Below, in pieces: positions 28,704 through 37,853 of a DNA stretch of 64,000 bases. The translations under genes and the position numbers were made by a program. Source of the stretch: Prauserella aidingensis (GTDB lineage Bacteria; Actinomycetota; Actinomycetes; Mycobacteriales; Pseudonocardiaceae); contig NZ_JAMTCN010000002.1 in assembly GCF_024171865.1 (NCBI RefSeq), positions 392,255 through 456,254 of the forward strand, read 5' to 3'. Below the pieces are notes generated by a model. It was not told the DNA's origin. It ran no database searches and saw only the letters and a list, made by a program, of their open reading frames with translations. Within the stretch, counting starts at the first letter, position 1. The number at the start of each line of letters is the position of its first letter.

Positions 28704-29849
28704 TTACGTCTCCTTCAGGTGGCGGGCGATGACCATGCGCTGGATCTGGTTCGTGCCCTCGAAAATCTGCGGCACCTTGGCCTCGCGCATGTACCGCTCG
28801 ACGGGGAAGTCGCGCGTGTAGCCTGCGCCGCCGAGGACCTGTACGGCGTCGGTCGTCACCTTCATCGCCGAATCGGTCGCGACGAGCTTGGCCACCGACG
28901 CCTGCCTCTGGAACGGCATGCCGCGGTCGCGGCGACGGGCGGCGTCGAGGTACATCGCGCGGGACGTCTCGACGGCAGCCGCCATGTCGGCGAGCAGGAA
29001 CTCCAGCCCCTGGTTCTCGATGATGGGCTTGCCGAACTGCTGCCGGGTCTTGGCGTACGCCACCGCCTCGTCCAGTGCCGCCTGTGCCAGGCCGACCGAG
29101 CATGCCGCGATGCCGAGCCGGCCGGACGCGAGCGAGTCGAGCGCGATCTTCAGCCCCTCACCCTCGCCGCCGATCAGCCGCGCCGTGGGCACGCGCGTGT
29201 CGGAGAAGATCATCTGTGCCGTCGTCGACCCGGTCAGGCCCATCTTGCGCTCGGGTGCGGCCGCGTCGAGCCCGGGCGTCGAGGCGTCGACGAGCAGGCA
29301 GCTGACGCCCTTGCCGCCGTCGTCGGAGGTGCGGACCATCGTCGTGTAGAAGTCGGCCTGGCCGCCCGCGGTGATCCACGCCTTGGTGCCGTTGACGACG
29401 TAGTCGTCGCCGTCGCGCCGTGCCCGGGTGGACAGTGCCGCGGCGTCGGACCCGGCGTGGGTCTCGGACAGCGCGTAGGCGCCGAGCAGTTCGCCGCCGA
29501 GCATTGCGGGCAGCCATTCGTCACGCTGCTCGTCGGTGCCGTAGTAGGCCAGCGCGAAACAGGACATCGTGTGCACCGACAGTCCGACGCCGACCGACAT
29601 CCACGCCGCCGCGATCTCCTCGAGCGCCTGCAGATACGTCTCGTACGGCACGTCGCCGCCGCCCCAGCGTTCGGAGTACGGCAGGCCGAGCAGGCCGGAC
29701 TTGCCGAGCAGGCGGAACTGCTCCCTGGGGAAGCGCTCGGCCTCCTCGTGCTCGGCGGCGACGGGCGCCAGCTCGTCGCGGGCGATCTCGCGGGCCAGCG
29801 CGATCAGGTCGGCGGACTCGGTGTCGGGAAGGAGGCGTTCGGCGGGCAT
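28704..29849 (-). CDS. Acyl-CoA dehydrogenase
   Basis: A 381-aa FAD-dependent acyl-CoA dehydrogenase. Signature pieces are AYALSETHAGSDAAAL and WITAGGQADFYTTM (FAD and acyl binding), YAKTRQQFGKPI, QVLGGAGYTRDFPVERYMRE and the catalytic glutamate region IFEGTNQIQRMVIARHL. ATG 29849 gives the usual length; further upstream the frame enters repeat DNA. A divergent TetR gene 200 bp away is a likely regulator (inference). Substrate length cannot be predicted. Confidence 0.93.
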   Translation of the reverse strand: MPAERLLPDTESADLIALAREIARDELAPVAAEHEEAERFPREQFRLLGKSGLLGLPYSERWGGGDVPYETYLQALEEIAAAWMSVGVGLSVHTMSCFALAYYGTDEQRDEWLPAMLGGELLGAYALSETHAGSDAAALSTRARRDGDDYVVNGTKAWITAGGQADFYTTMVRTSDDGGKGVSCLLVDASTPGLDAAAPERKMGLTGSTTAQMIFSDTRVPTARLIGGEGEGLKIALDSLASGRLGIAACSVGLAQAALDEAVAYAKTRQQFGKPIIENQGLEFLLADMAAAVETSRAMYLDAARRRDRGMPFQRQASVAKLVATDSAMKVTTDAVQVLGGAGYTRDFPVERYMREAKVPQIFEGTNQIQRMVIARHLKET

Positions 29850-29874
29850 GGATGGCTCCTCGGCTGGCTGCGTT

Positions 29875-29926
29875 CGCCCCGAGGGGCACCTTGGGAGCGC
29901 TCGGCGCCACAAAAGTTCCCTTCGCG
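29875..29926. repeat. Palindrome family P, mosaic copy E
   Basis: The left arm is the standard GGGGCACCTTGG type, the right arm is the second type (AAAAGTTCCCTTCGCG). It lies 26 bp upstream of the acyl-CoA dehydrogenase start. Confidence 0.65.
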
Positions 29927-29945
29927 TCGGCCGCGGTGCGAGTAC

Positions 29946-29996
29946 CGCGAGGGGAAGATTCGGGGCGTTCAACGCCCCCAAGGTGCCCTTGGGGGC
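29946..29996. repeat. Palindrome family P, mosaic copy F
   Basis: The left arm is the second type (CGCGAGGGGAAGATTC), the right arm is the standard CCAAGGTGCCCTTGGGGGC. A 17-bp inner palindrome GGGGCGTT-C-AACGCCCC remains. It is 20 bp from copy E in the divergent gap. Confidence 0.7.
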
Positions 29997-30002
29997 AAAA
30001 TT

Positions 30003-30040
30003 TAGTACTGAAAACAGTACTGAGGTGGCGTTCTCAGTAC
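30003..30040. promoter_or_regulatory. Probable TetR operator in divergent gap
   Basis: An inverted repeat AGTACTG-AAAA-CAGTACT (30004-30021) with a further CAGTAC half-site at 30035-30040, 18-55 bp before the TetR start. A/T-rich compared with its surroundings. It could control both the TetR gene and the acyl-CoA dehydrogenase. Confidence 0.6.
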
Positions 30041-30057
30041 CATCCTAAGCTCGACGT

Positions 30058-30753
30058 ATGCCTCAGAACCAGACCCGGCGGCGAACTCGCCCGGCCACTG
30101 CCCGTCAGCAGGCGTTGCTCGCCGAGGTGGAGGAGCTGTTCCTCGCCGACGGGTTCCTCGGGTACACCCTCGACGACCTGGCGGGACGCCTCCGCTGCTC
30201 GAAGTCGACGCTGTACGCGCTCGCCTCCAGCAAGGAGCAGCTCGCCGTCACGGTCGTCACCCACTTCTTCCGCGGGGCGGCCGAGCGCATCGAGGCGCGC
30301 CTGGCCGAGGCCCCGGATGCGCGCGCGAGGATCGAGGAGTACCTGGCGGGCGTCGCCGACGAGTTGGGCCGCGCGTCGGAGACATTCATCGCCGACGTCG
30401 ACACGTTCGAACCCACCCGCGCGACCTACGAGTTCAACTCCCACGCGGCCGCCGACCGCATCCGCGCGTTCATCGCCGAGGGCATCGCCGACGGCCTGTT
30501 CCGCGACGTCCACGGTCCGCTGGTCGCCGAGTTCGCGGAGTTGCTGATCGAGCAGATCCAGAACGGCACCGTCCGCGCGCGCTCCGGATACTCGGACGCC
30601 GACGCCTTCGCCGCACTGTCCGATCTGCTGTTGGGAGGATTGCAGCGCGACGGTCGGCACGCCGGCGACGGCGGCCCCACGGGAGCAGGGGTGCGTGCCC
30701 GGGCGGCCGAGCGCGACGGCGACCCCGCGACGGCGACCGGCGACCACGGGTGA
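30058..30753 (+). CDS. TetR-family regulator
   Basis: A 231-aa repressor with an N-terminal helix-turn-helix at residues about 15-62 (LTLDDLAGRLRCSKSTLYALASSKEQL-like; YTLDDLAGRL visible), a helical ligand domain and a low-complexity Gly/Arg/Asp tail after residue 200. A perfect inverted repeat immediately upstream is the likely autoregulatory site. It is divergent from an acyl-CoA dehydrogenase, suggesting an acyl-CoA or fatty-acid-type ligand (inference), and 47 bp before a PfkB kinase. Confidence 0.88.
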   Translation: MPQNQTRRRTRPATARQQALLAEVEELFLADGFLGYTLDDLAGRLRCSKSTLYALASSKEQLAVTVVTHFFRGAAERIEARLAEAPDARARIEEYLAGVADELGRASETFIADVDTFEPTRATYEFNSHAAADRIRAFIAEGIADGLFRDVHGPLVAEFAELLIEQIQNGTVRARSGYSDADAFAALSDLLLGGLQRDGRHAGDGGPTGAGVRARAAERDGDPATATGDHG

Positions 30754-30799
30754 TCAGGCAACGGCCGCGGGTGGCCGTGGCGACGAAGGGAGTGCGGCG

Positions 30800-31732
30800 A
30801 TGATCGTGTCCGGCGGCGAGGCGCTGGTGGACCTGGTGCCCGCGGAGTCCGATCCGGACCTGCTGGTGCCGAGGCTCGGCGGCGGGCCGTACAACGTCGC
30901 GCTGGCCGCGGGCAGACTCGGTGTGCCGACGGCGTTGTTGTCACGCCTCTCGACGGACCGGTTCGGCGACGCGCTCGTCGCGAGGCTCGCCGCGTCCGGT
31001 GTGGACACCTCGATGCTCCAACGTGGCCCGGAACCGACGACGCTCGCCGTCGTCGCACTGGACGAGTCGGGCGCGGCCCGCTACAGCTTCTACACCGAGG
31101 GCACGGCCGACCGCCTCGTCGCCGACCCCGGACCGCTGCCTGCCGACACCAGGATTCTGTCGCTGGGCACGCTCGGCATGGTGCTGGAACCGGGCGTGAG
31201 CGCGTACGAGTCCGTGCTGCACCGCGAGGCCGCCCGCGGGGTGCTCACGGCGCTGGACCCGAACATCCGCGCCGACATGATCGACGACGGCGACGCGTAC
31301 CGGGAGCGGTTCGCGTCGTGGTTGCCGAGCGTGCGGCTGCTGAAGGTGTCCGACGACGACGCCGAGTGGCTCACCGGTGGCGGATCCGCCGCATCGGCGG
31401 CGGAGACCTGGCTCGACGCCGGGGTCGACGCGGTCGTGCTGACGCGCGGCGGCGACGGCCTGTCGGTGTTCACGGCCGACGGTGAGGTCGCGCAGGTTCC
31501 GGCCGCAGACGTCCCGGTCGCGGACACGATCGGCGCGGGCGACACCGTGCAGGGGGCGCTGCTGGCGTGGCTTGCCGACCGCGGGGTGACGAATCTCGCC
31601 GCGATGACACCCGACGCCTGGAAGCAAGCGCTTGCGTACGCCTCGCGAGCGGCCGGTGTGACGGTGTCGCGCAACGGCGCCGAACCGCCTACCTCGAACG
31701 AGTTAACCGAGGGTCAAAACGCCAGCGTGTGA
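30800..31732 (+). CDS. PfkB-family carbohydrate kinase
   Basis: A 310-aa sugar kinase, perhaps a fructokinase. It has the N-terminal GGPYNVALAAGRLG motif, a YTEGTAD-like lid region, and the C-terminal DTIGAGDTVQGALLAWL signature holding the catalytic aspartate and anion hole. ATG 30800 is preceded by GAAGGGAG. It follows the TetR gene at short distance. The sugar substrate is not identifiable from sequence alone. Confidence 0.9.
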   Translation: MIVSGGEALVDLVPAESDPDLLVPRLGGGPYNVALAAGRLGVPTALLSRLSTDRFGDALVARLAASGVDTSMLQRGPEPTTLAVVALDESGAARYSFYTEGTADRLVADPGPLPADTRILSLGTLGMVLEPGVSAYESVLHREAARGVLTALDPNIRADMIDDGDAYRERFASWLPSVRLLKVSDDDAEWLTGGGSAASAAETWLDAGVDAVVLTRGGDGLSVFTADGEVAQVPAADVPVADTIGAGDTVQGALLAWLADRGVTNLAAMTPDAWKQALAYASRAAGVTVSRNGAEPPTSNELTEGQNASV

Positions 31733-31735
31733 ACC

Positions 31736-31764
31736 TTGTCGCAACGGGTCGCTGTGGGTAACGC
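31736..31764 (+). promoter_or_regulatory. Possible promoter of citrate synthase
   Basis: TTGTCG (31736-31741) and TAACGC (31759-31764) are separated by 17 bp, matching a housekeeping sigma layout about 160 bp before gltA. The first hexamer lies just after the kinase stop codon. Alternative promoters further downstream are possible. Confidence 0.3.
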
Positions 31765-31923
31765 CACGGCTGCGAAAAGGCCCTTATCTGGACTAGCGTA
31801 AGGGAGCATTCGTACCCCAGCGGGGCGGTGCGACGAGGCTGAAGGGCCTGTCGCGTACACGCGGTGACCAGCAGAACATGCGGTCGCCACCGGCCGGCCC
31901 GTGTGACCGTGAGAGGCATGTGC

Positions 31924-33237
<1,314 letters not shown>

Positions 33238-33267
33238 GTACGACAGCGCTGACTCGCGGTTCGCACA

Positions 33268-33305
33268 CGAGGGCCGCCGCCGGTGAACCCGGACGGCGGC
33301 CCTCG
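33268..33305 (+). terminator. gltA terminator
   Basis: Inverted repeat with arms CGAGGGCCGCCG and complement (one extra base on one side) and a short loop, followed by TTGTGT, 30 bp past the gltA stop. Confidence 0.75.
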
Positions 33306-33327
33306 TTGTGTCCGATGTCCCTTCCCG

Positions 33328-33402
33328 CGCGCCCCCAAGGGCACTTTGGTTGCATTCAGTGCGACGTTCCTTCCCCTCGCGGGCACGGCTGCCCTTGGGG
33401 GC
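33328..33402. repeat. Palindrome family P, compound copy G
   Basis: A complete left arm (GCCCCCAAGGGCACTTTGGT) is followed by a second-type arm (GTTCCTTCCCCTCGCGGGCA) and then by the end of a standard right arm (GCCCTTGGGGGC). It looks like a copy in which the right arm was replaced or invaded. It lies between convergent gltA and glpD. Confidence 0.7.
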
Positions 33403-33415
33403 ACGCGGGGCACGG

Positions 33416-34960
33416 TCAGGTGAGGGTGCGGAGGCCTTCGGTGGTGCGGGCGACCAGCTCGGCGACGCGGGGGCGGGCGGCCTCGGCCTCGGCGGGTACC
33501 AGGCCGAGGCGGGTGCGCCGATGCAGCACGTCGTCGGCGTCGAGTGCGCCCTCGTGCCGCGCGGCCCACACGACTTCGGCGGCAGTGACGTCGGTGCCGT
33601 CGAAGACCGGCTCGGCGAGTTCCGGGTCGACCTCGCCGAGCGCGGCGACGCGCGGCGCTTCGGTGCCGTACTTGGCGATCAGCCGTGCCGGTGCGTCCAC
33701 AGCGGACAACTGCTCGCGGCTCGCCGCCCCGAACAGCGGCAGTCTGCTCGTCCTCGACCGTCGCGCGGACAGACCCGTCGCCCGCACCGCCGCGTCGACG
33801 GCGTCCTCGGCCATCCTGCGGTAGGTGGTCAGCTTGCCGCCCACCACGGTGAGCACGCCGGTGTCCGGATCGGTGAGCACGGCGTGGTTGCGGGACAGAT
33901 CGGCGGTGGCGCCGCCGGACTCCAGCAACGGCCGCAGTCCCGCGAAAGCTCCCAGTACGTCGGCGCGCGTGAGGTCGCGTTCGAGCACCGACGACGCGAC
34001 GTCGAGCAGGAAATCCACATCGGACTGCGGCGCGGTCGGGACGTCCTCGGGCTCACCGTCGAGCGGTTCGTCGGTCAGGCCCAGGTACACGCGCCCGCCG
34101 GGTTGCGGGAGCAGGAACACGAAGCGGTTCAGCTCGCCGGGAACCGGCACCATCACGGATGCCTCGCCCAGCCCGGTCCGTTCGGCGTCGAGCACCAGGT
34201 GGGTGCCCCGCGACGGGCGCAGCCGCACCGACGGCGCCAGTGAACCGGCCCAGACACCCGTGGCGTTGACGACCTGCTTCGCCTGCAGTTCCACAGTGGA
34301 CCCGGTGAGCCGGTCGCGGACGACCGCGCGGTCGGCCTGCAGCTCCGTCGCGGAGATGCGGGTGAGGATGCGCGCGCCGTGGCCGGCCGCGGTGCGGGCG
34401 ATCGCGACGACGAGACGCGCGTCGTCGGTGAGGGCCCCGTCGAACGACAGCAGCCCGCCCCGGAGGCCGGCGCTCCGGAGGCCTGGGGCGAGCGCGAGCG
34501 CCTCGGCCGACGGCACGGTTCGCGGCCGGGGCAGCAGGGACGACGGCGTGCGGGCGGCGCGGCGCAGCGCGTCGCCGGCGTGCAGTCCGGCCCGGGTGAG
34601 CAGGTGTCCGGTCGTCGCGCCGTAGTCGGGGAACACCTGCGCCATCGGCCGGGTCAGGTGTGGCGCGGTGCGGGTCATCAGTACGTCGCGTTCGACCGCG
34701 CTCTCGTGGGCGAGGCCGAACTCACCGTGGGCCAGGTAGCGCAACCCGCCGTGCACGAGCTTGCTCGACCAGCGCGAGGTGCCGAACGCCAGGTCGTCGG
34801 CCTCCACGAGTGCGACCGACAGGCCGCGCGACGCCGCGTCGAGTGCGCAGCCCACACCGGTCACGCCGCCGCCGACGACGAGGATGTCCACCCGCCCGCC
34901 GGAGGCGAGTTCGTCGAGTTCCCGCGCGCGGCGGCGGGCTGTCAGCGAGGCCGTGATCAT
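33416..34960 (-). CDS. glpD: Glycerol-3-phosphate dehydrogenase (FAD)
   Basis: A 514-aa membrane-associated FAD enzyme oxidising glycerol 3-phosphate to DHAP. It has the dinucleotide motif VVGGGVTGVGCALDAASRG, SSKLVHGGLRYL, a RGTHLVLDAE strand, VYLGLTDEPLDG and the C-terminal VGGKLTTYRRMAEDAVDA, followed by the helical cap domain. ATG 34960 overlaps the stop codon of the TetR gene upstream by 4 bp, so the two are translationally coupled. Confidence 0.94.
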   Translation of the reverse strand: MITASLTARRRARELDELASGGRVDILVVGGGVTGVGCALDAASRGLSVALVEADDLAFGTSRWSSKLVHGGLRYLAHGEFGLAHESAVERDVLMTRTAPHLTRPMAQVFPDYGATTGHLLTRAGLHAGDALRRAARTPSSLLPRPRTVPSAEALALAPGLRSAGLRGGLLSFDGALTDDARLVVAIARTAAGHGARILTRISATELQADRAVVRDRLTGSTVELQAKQVVNATGVWAGSLAPSVRLRPSRGTHLVLDAERTGLGEASVMVPVPGELNRFVFLLPQPGGRVYLGLTDEPLDGEPEDVPTAPQSDVDFLLDVASSVLERDLTRADVLGAFAGLRPLLESGGATADLSRNHAVLTDPDTGVLTVVGGKLTTYRRMAEDAVDAAVRATGLSARRSRTSRLPLFGAASREQLSAVDAPARLIAKYGTEAPRVAALGEVDPELAEPVFDGTDVTAAEVVWAARHEGALDADDVLHRRTRLGLVPAEAEAARPRVAELVARTTEGLRTLT

Positions 34961-35565
34961 GGTGTGAGGGCTCCTTCGAGCAGGTGGGCGAGTTCGGTGA
35001 GCAGGGCGTCGGGCGGCACGCCGTCGTCGCCGGCGGTCGCGGGGCGGCGGGACAGCACGAACGACTGCAGCAGCAGCAACAGGGCACGGGACTGGGCGGC
35101 CGTGTCGCCGGGCCGCACCGAGCCGTCGGCGTGGCCCTCGGCGACGAACGCGCGCAGGCCCTCCTCGGCGAGGCGCTGCGTCGCGCCGAGGCGTTCGGTG
35201 ACGTACGGCAGGAGCAGTTCGGCGTCCAGGTCCAGCACGGTGCGCAGCAGTGGATCGGTGCCGAGTCTCCCGACGCTCGCGACGGCGTGGTCGACGAGAC
35301 GCGACCGCGCGGTGCCGCCTCCGGGAATCTCGTCGGCGACGCCGTGCAGCAGCGCGGTGAATTCCCTGGTCATGAGCGCTGCGAGGATGCTGCCGACGTC
35401 GGGGTGACGCCGGTAGACCGTCATCCGCGACACGCCCGCGGCCTGGGCGATGCCGGTGAGCGTGGTGCGCCGGACACCGTCGGCGAGGACGCATTCCTTC
35501 GCGGCGTCGAGCAGCGCGTCGTCGGAGACACGGCCACCGCCGCGGGTGTGACATTCCGGCTTCAT
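34957..35565 (-). CDS. TetR-family regulator of glpD
   Basis: A 202-aa repressor with the HTH near residues 30-62 (LTGIAQAAGVSRMTVYRRHPDV) and a helical ligand domain. It is co-transcribed with glpD by a 4-bp ATGA overlap and divergent from a FAD oxidase; the same trio occurs in mycobacteria (Rv2249c-Rv2250c-Rv2251). A GTGTGACA/TGTCACAC inverted repeat overlaps its own start, pointing to autoregulation. Confidence 0.88.
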   Translation of the reverse strand: MKPECHTRGGGRVSDDALLDAAKECVLADGVRRTTLTGIAQAAGVSRMTVYRRHPDVGSILAALMTREFTALLHGVADEIPGGGTARSRLVDHAVASVGRLGTDPLLRTVLDLDAELLLPYVTERLGATQRLAEEGLRAFVAEGHADGSVRPGDTAAQSRALLLLLQSFVLSRRPATAGDDGVPPDALLTELAHLLEGALTP

Positions 35566-35574
35566 GTGTCACAC
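35546..35574. promoter_or_regulatory. Probable TetR operator between divergent glp-type genes
   Basis: Perfect 8-bp half-sites GTGTGACA (35546-35553) and TGTCACAC (35567-35574), 13 bp apart, span the start codon of the TetR gene and lie just before the GTG of the FAD oxidase at 35582. One bound dimer pair would control both directions. Confidence 0.55.
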
Positions 35575-35581
35575 TCTAGTC

Positions 35582-37201
35582 GTGACCGACAGCATTGACC
35601 ACCGCCTGCGCGGTGCCTGGACGCCCGACGGTGCCGACGCCGCCCACCTCACGGCCAAGGAGCTCCGCTGGTTGCGGAGCCGCATCGGCGACACCACGCC
35701 CAACGACCCGGTGGCGCCCGACTCCGCCATCGCGACGCCCGCGTCGCAGCTCCCGGAGAAGGCGCGGTCGGCGCTCACCGGCATCGTCGGAGCGGGCAAC
35801 GTCCTCGAGGAGCCCCGCGAGCGGCTGGAACGCAGCGGCGGGCTGTCGTACCTGGACCTGCTCCGGCGCAGGCATCCCACCTCGGGCATCCCGACGCCCG
35901 ACGCCGTCGTGCTGCCGGGGAGTCCGCTACAGGTGCAGCAGGTGCTCGACGTGTGCGTCGAGAACGACGTCGGCGTCGTGCCGTTCGGTGGCGGCACGTC
36001 CGTCGTCGGCGGTGTCACCGCGTTCAAGGGCGACAAGCAGGCCGTGATCGTGCTGGACCTCGAGCGGCTGAACCGCCTCGTGTCGGTCGACCCGATCTCA
36101 CGCACCGCCGTGCTCCAGGCCGGTGTGCGGGCGCCGGACGCCGAGCGGATGCTGTCCGCGCACGGATTCACCCTCGGTCACGTCCCGCAGTCGTTCGAAC
36201 GCGCCACCATCGGCGGGTTCGCGGCCACGCGTTCGGCCGGGCAGGCCTCGTCGGGCTACGGGCGTTTCGAGGACATGGTCACCGGGGTGCGGCTCGCGAC
36301 ACCGCGCGGTGAGTGGGAACTCGGTGTGGCGCCCGCCTCGGCCGCGGGCCCCGATCTGCGGCAGCTCGCGATCGGCAGCGAGGGCACGCTCGGCGTCATC
36401 ACCGAGGTCGCGGTCCGCGTGCGGCCGCTGCCCGAGAACGAGCACTTCGAGGCGTTCGCCGTCGACGGCTGGGAACGCGGCAGCGGGCTCGTGCGGCAGT
36501 TGGCGCAACAGGGGCTGCTGGCCGACATCACCCGCCTGTCCGATGTGGACGAGACGCAGGTGCAGTTGCAGCTGGCGGGCACGTGGAAGACGAGCGTGCT
36601 GCGCCGCTACCTGGGCGCCCGCGGAGTCGACGAGCCGTGCCTGCTGGTGCTGAGCTGGCACGGCGACTCGGCGGACCGCCGCAAGAGTGCGATGCGCCTG
36701 CTGCGCTCCGGTGGCGCGATATGGCTCACGTCGGCGCCCTCGCGGGCGTGGCTGAGGGGACGGTTCGGCGGGCCGCGGCAGCGGGACGCACTGCTCGACG
36801 CGGGCGTGTGCGTGGAAACGCTCGAAACCGCGACGCACTGGTCCAAGCTCGGCACGCTCTACGACCGGGTCCGCACCGCGCTGCGCAGGGAGCTCGGCCA
36901 CCCGCTGATCATGTGTCACGTGTCGCACGCGTACGAAACGGGCGCGTCGCTCTACTTCACGGTGCTGACGCCGCGCGATCCGCAGGACCCGATCGGTCAG
37001 TGGGAACGGGCGAAGGCCGCGGCCTGCGAGGCGATCTCCGCCGACCGGGTGGGGACGATCTCGCACCACCACGCCGTCGGCATGGACCACGCGCCGTACC
37101 TGACGGCGGAGATCGGGCAGCTCGGCGACGACGTCCTCGCCGCCGCGAAACGGGCCGTCGACCCGACCGGGATCCTCAACCCCGGCAAGCTCATCGGCTG
37201 A
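35582..37201 (+). CDS. FAD-binding oxidase (alkylglycerone-phosphate synthase-like)
   Basis: A 539-aa flavoprotein with an N-terminal PCMH-type FAD domain (PFGGGTSVVGGVTAFKG, GHVPQSFERATIGGFAATRSAGQASSGYG broken over about 225-250) and a C-terminal FAD-oxidase domain ending in PTGILNPGKL. Its relatives include mycobacterial Rv2251 and alkyl-DHAP synthase AgpS. Placement opposite glpD suggests a substrate derived from glycerol phosphate or DHAP (inference). GTG 35582 is the likely start; only six codons are open upstream. Confidence 0.88.
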   Translation: MTDSIDHRLRGAWTPDGADAAHLTAKELRWLRSRIGDTTPNDPVAPDSAIATPASQLPEKARSALTGIVGAGNVLEEPRERLERSGGLSYLDLLRRRHPTSGIPTPDAVVLPGSPLQVQQVLDVCVENDVGVVPFGGGTSVVGGVTAFKGDKQAVIVLDLERLNRLVSVDPISRTAVLQAGVRAPDAERMLSAHGFTLGHVPQSFERATIGGFAATRSAGQASSGYGRFEDMVTGVRLATPRGEWELGVAPASAAGPDLRQLAIGSEGTLGVITEVAVRVRPLPENEHFEAFAVDGWERGSGLVRQLAQQGLLADITRLSDVDETQVQLQLAGTWKTSVLRRYLGARGVDEPCLLVLSWHGDSADRRKSAMRLLRSGGAIWLTSAPSRAWLRGRFGGPRQRDALLDAGVCVETLETATHWSKLGTLYDRVRTALRRELGHPLIMCHVSHAYETGASLYFTVLTPRDPQDPIGQWERAKAAACEAISADRVGTISHHHAVGMDHAPYLTAEIGQLGDDVLAAAKRAVDPTGILNPGKLIG

Positions 37202-37727
37202 CGGGCGCACCCTCCGGGACGACGGTCACGTCGAGTCCGTGCGTGCCGGCCGCCTCGCCGGTCAACCGGGCGGCGCCGTACTGGTCGAGGTCGGCCGTAC
37301 GCACGGGGTCGCCGTGGACCAGCAGCGGCATGTTGCCGCCGTCGAGGCCGACGTAGGCGTACACCTCGTCCAGCGCGGACCCGTCCTCGAGCGTGATCCG
37401 TCCACTGTGGAGACGCGCCAGCTCGTAGGCCTTGCCCCGAGCCTCGCAGACGTCGAGCGCGTCGACCTGCTCCGGCGTCGCGAACCACACGGCGTGCCAC
37501 TCCGTGACACCCGGTGCCGACGCGAGCGTCGCAGGCCGCTGGTCGTCCCTCGGGCGCAGCGCCGCCGCCCACACGGCCGCCAGGTCGCGGCATTCCGCGC
37601 GGGCGGCGATCACCGGTCCGGACAGGCCCAGCGTCTCCCGCAGCCACGTGATCTTCGAGGGGCACACGTTCGAGCCGTACGCCAGCACCGGGATGCGCTC
37701 CGGGTCCGCACGCGCCGCTGCGAGCAC
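37191..37727 (-). CDS. Gamma-glutamylcyclotransferase-fold protein
   Basis: At least 178 aa from GTG 37727. The YGSN motif (VLAYGSNVCPSKITWL) marks a GGCT-like fold, but the usual catalytic glutamate is not obvious, so enzyme activity is uncertain. Coding-like sequence continues upstream of the GTG in frame (PIFHDDDYPEDPYPGARPS, SYVHHEGAGYVLSAEV) to the stop codon of the preceding gene at 37854, but contains no ATG, GTG or TTG. Either the gene starts at a rare codon (CTG or ATC near 37847) or the GTG is correct and the upstream similarity is accidental. It overlaps the end of the FAD oxidase gene by 11 bp, tail to tail. Confidence 0.7.
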   Translation of the reverse strand: MLAAARADPERIPVLAYGSNVCPSKITWLRETLGLSGPVIAARAECRDLAAVWAAALRPRDDQRPATLASAPGVTEWHAVWFATPEQVDALDVCEARGKAYELARLHSGRITLEDGSALDEVYAYVGLDGGNMPLLVHGDPVRTADLDQYGAARLTGEAAGTHGLDVTVVPEGAPVSR

Positions 37728-37853
37728 CTCGGCCGACAGTACGTACCCCGCGCCCTCGTGGTGGACGTACGACCGCGACGGCCGGGCACCCGGATACGGG
37801 TCCTCCGGGTAGTCGTCGTCGTGGAAGATCGGTTCTCCGGAAAACAGGATCGC

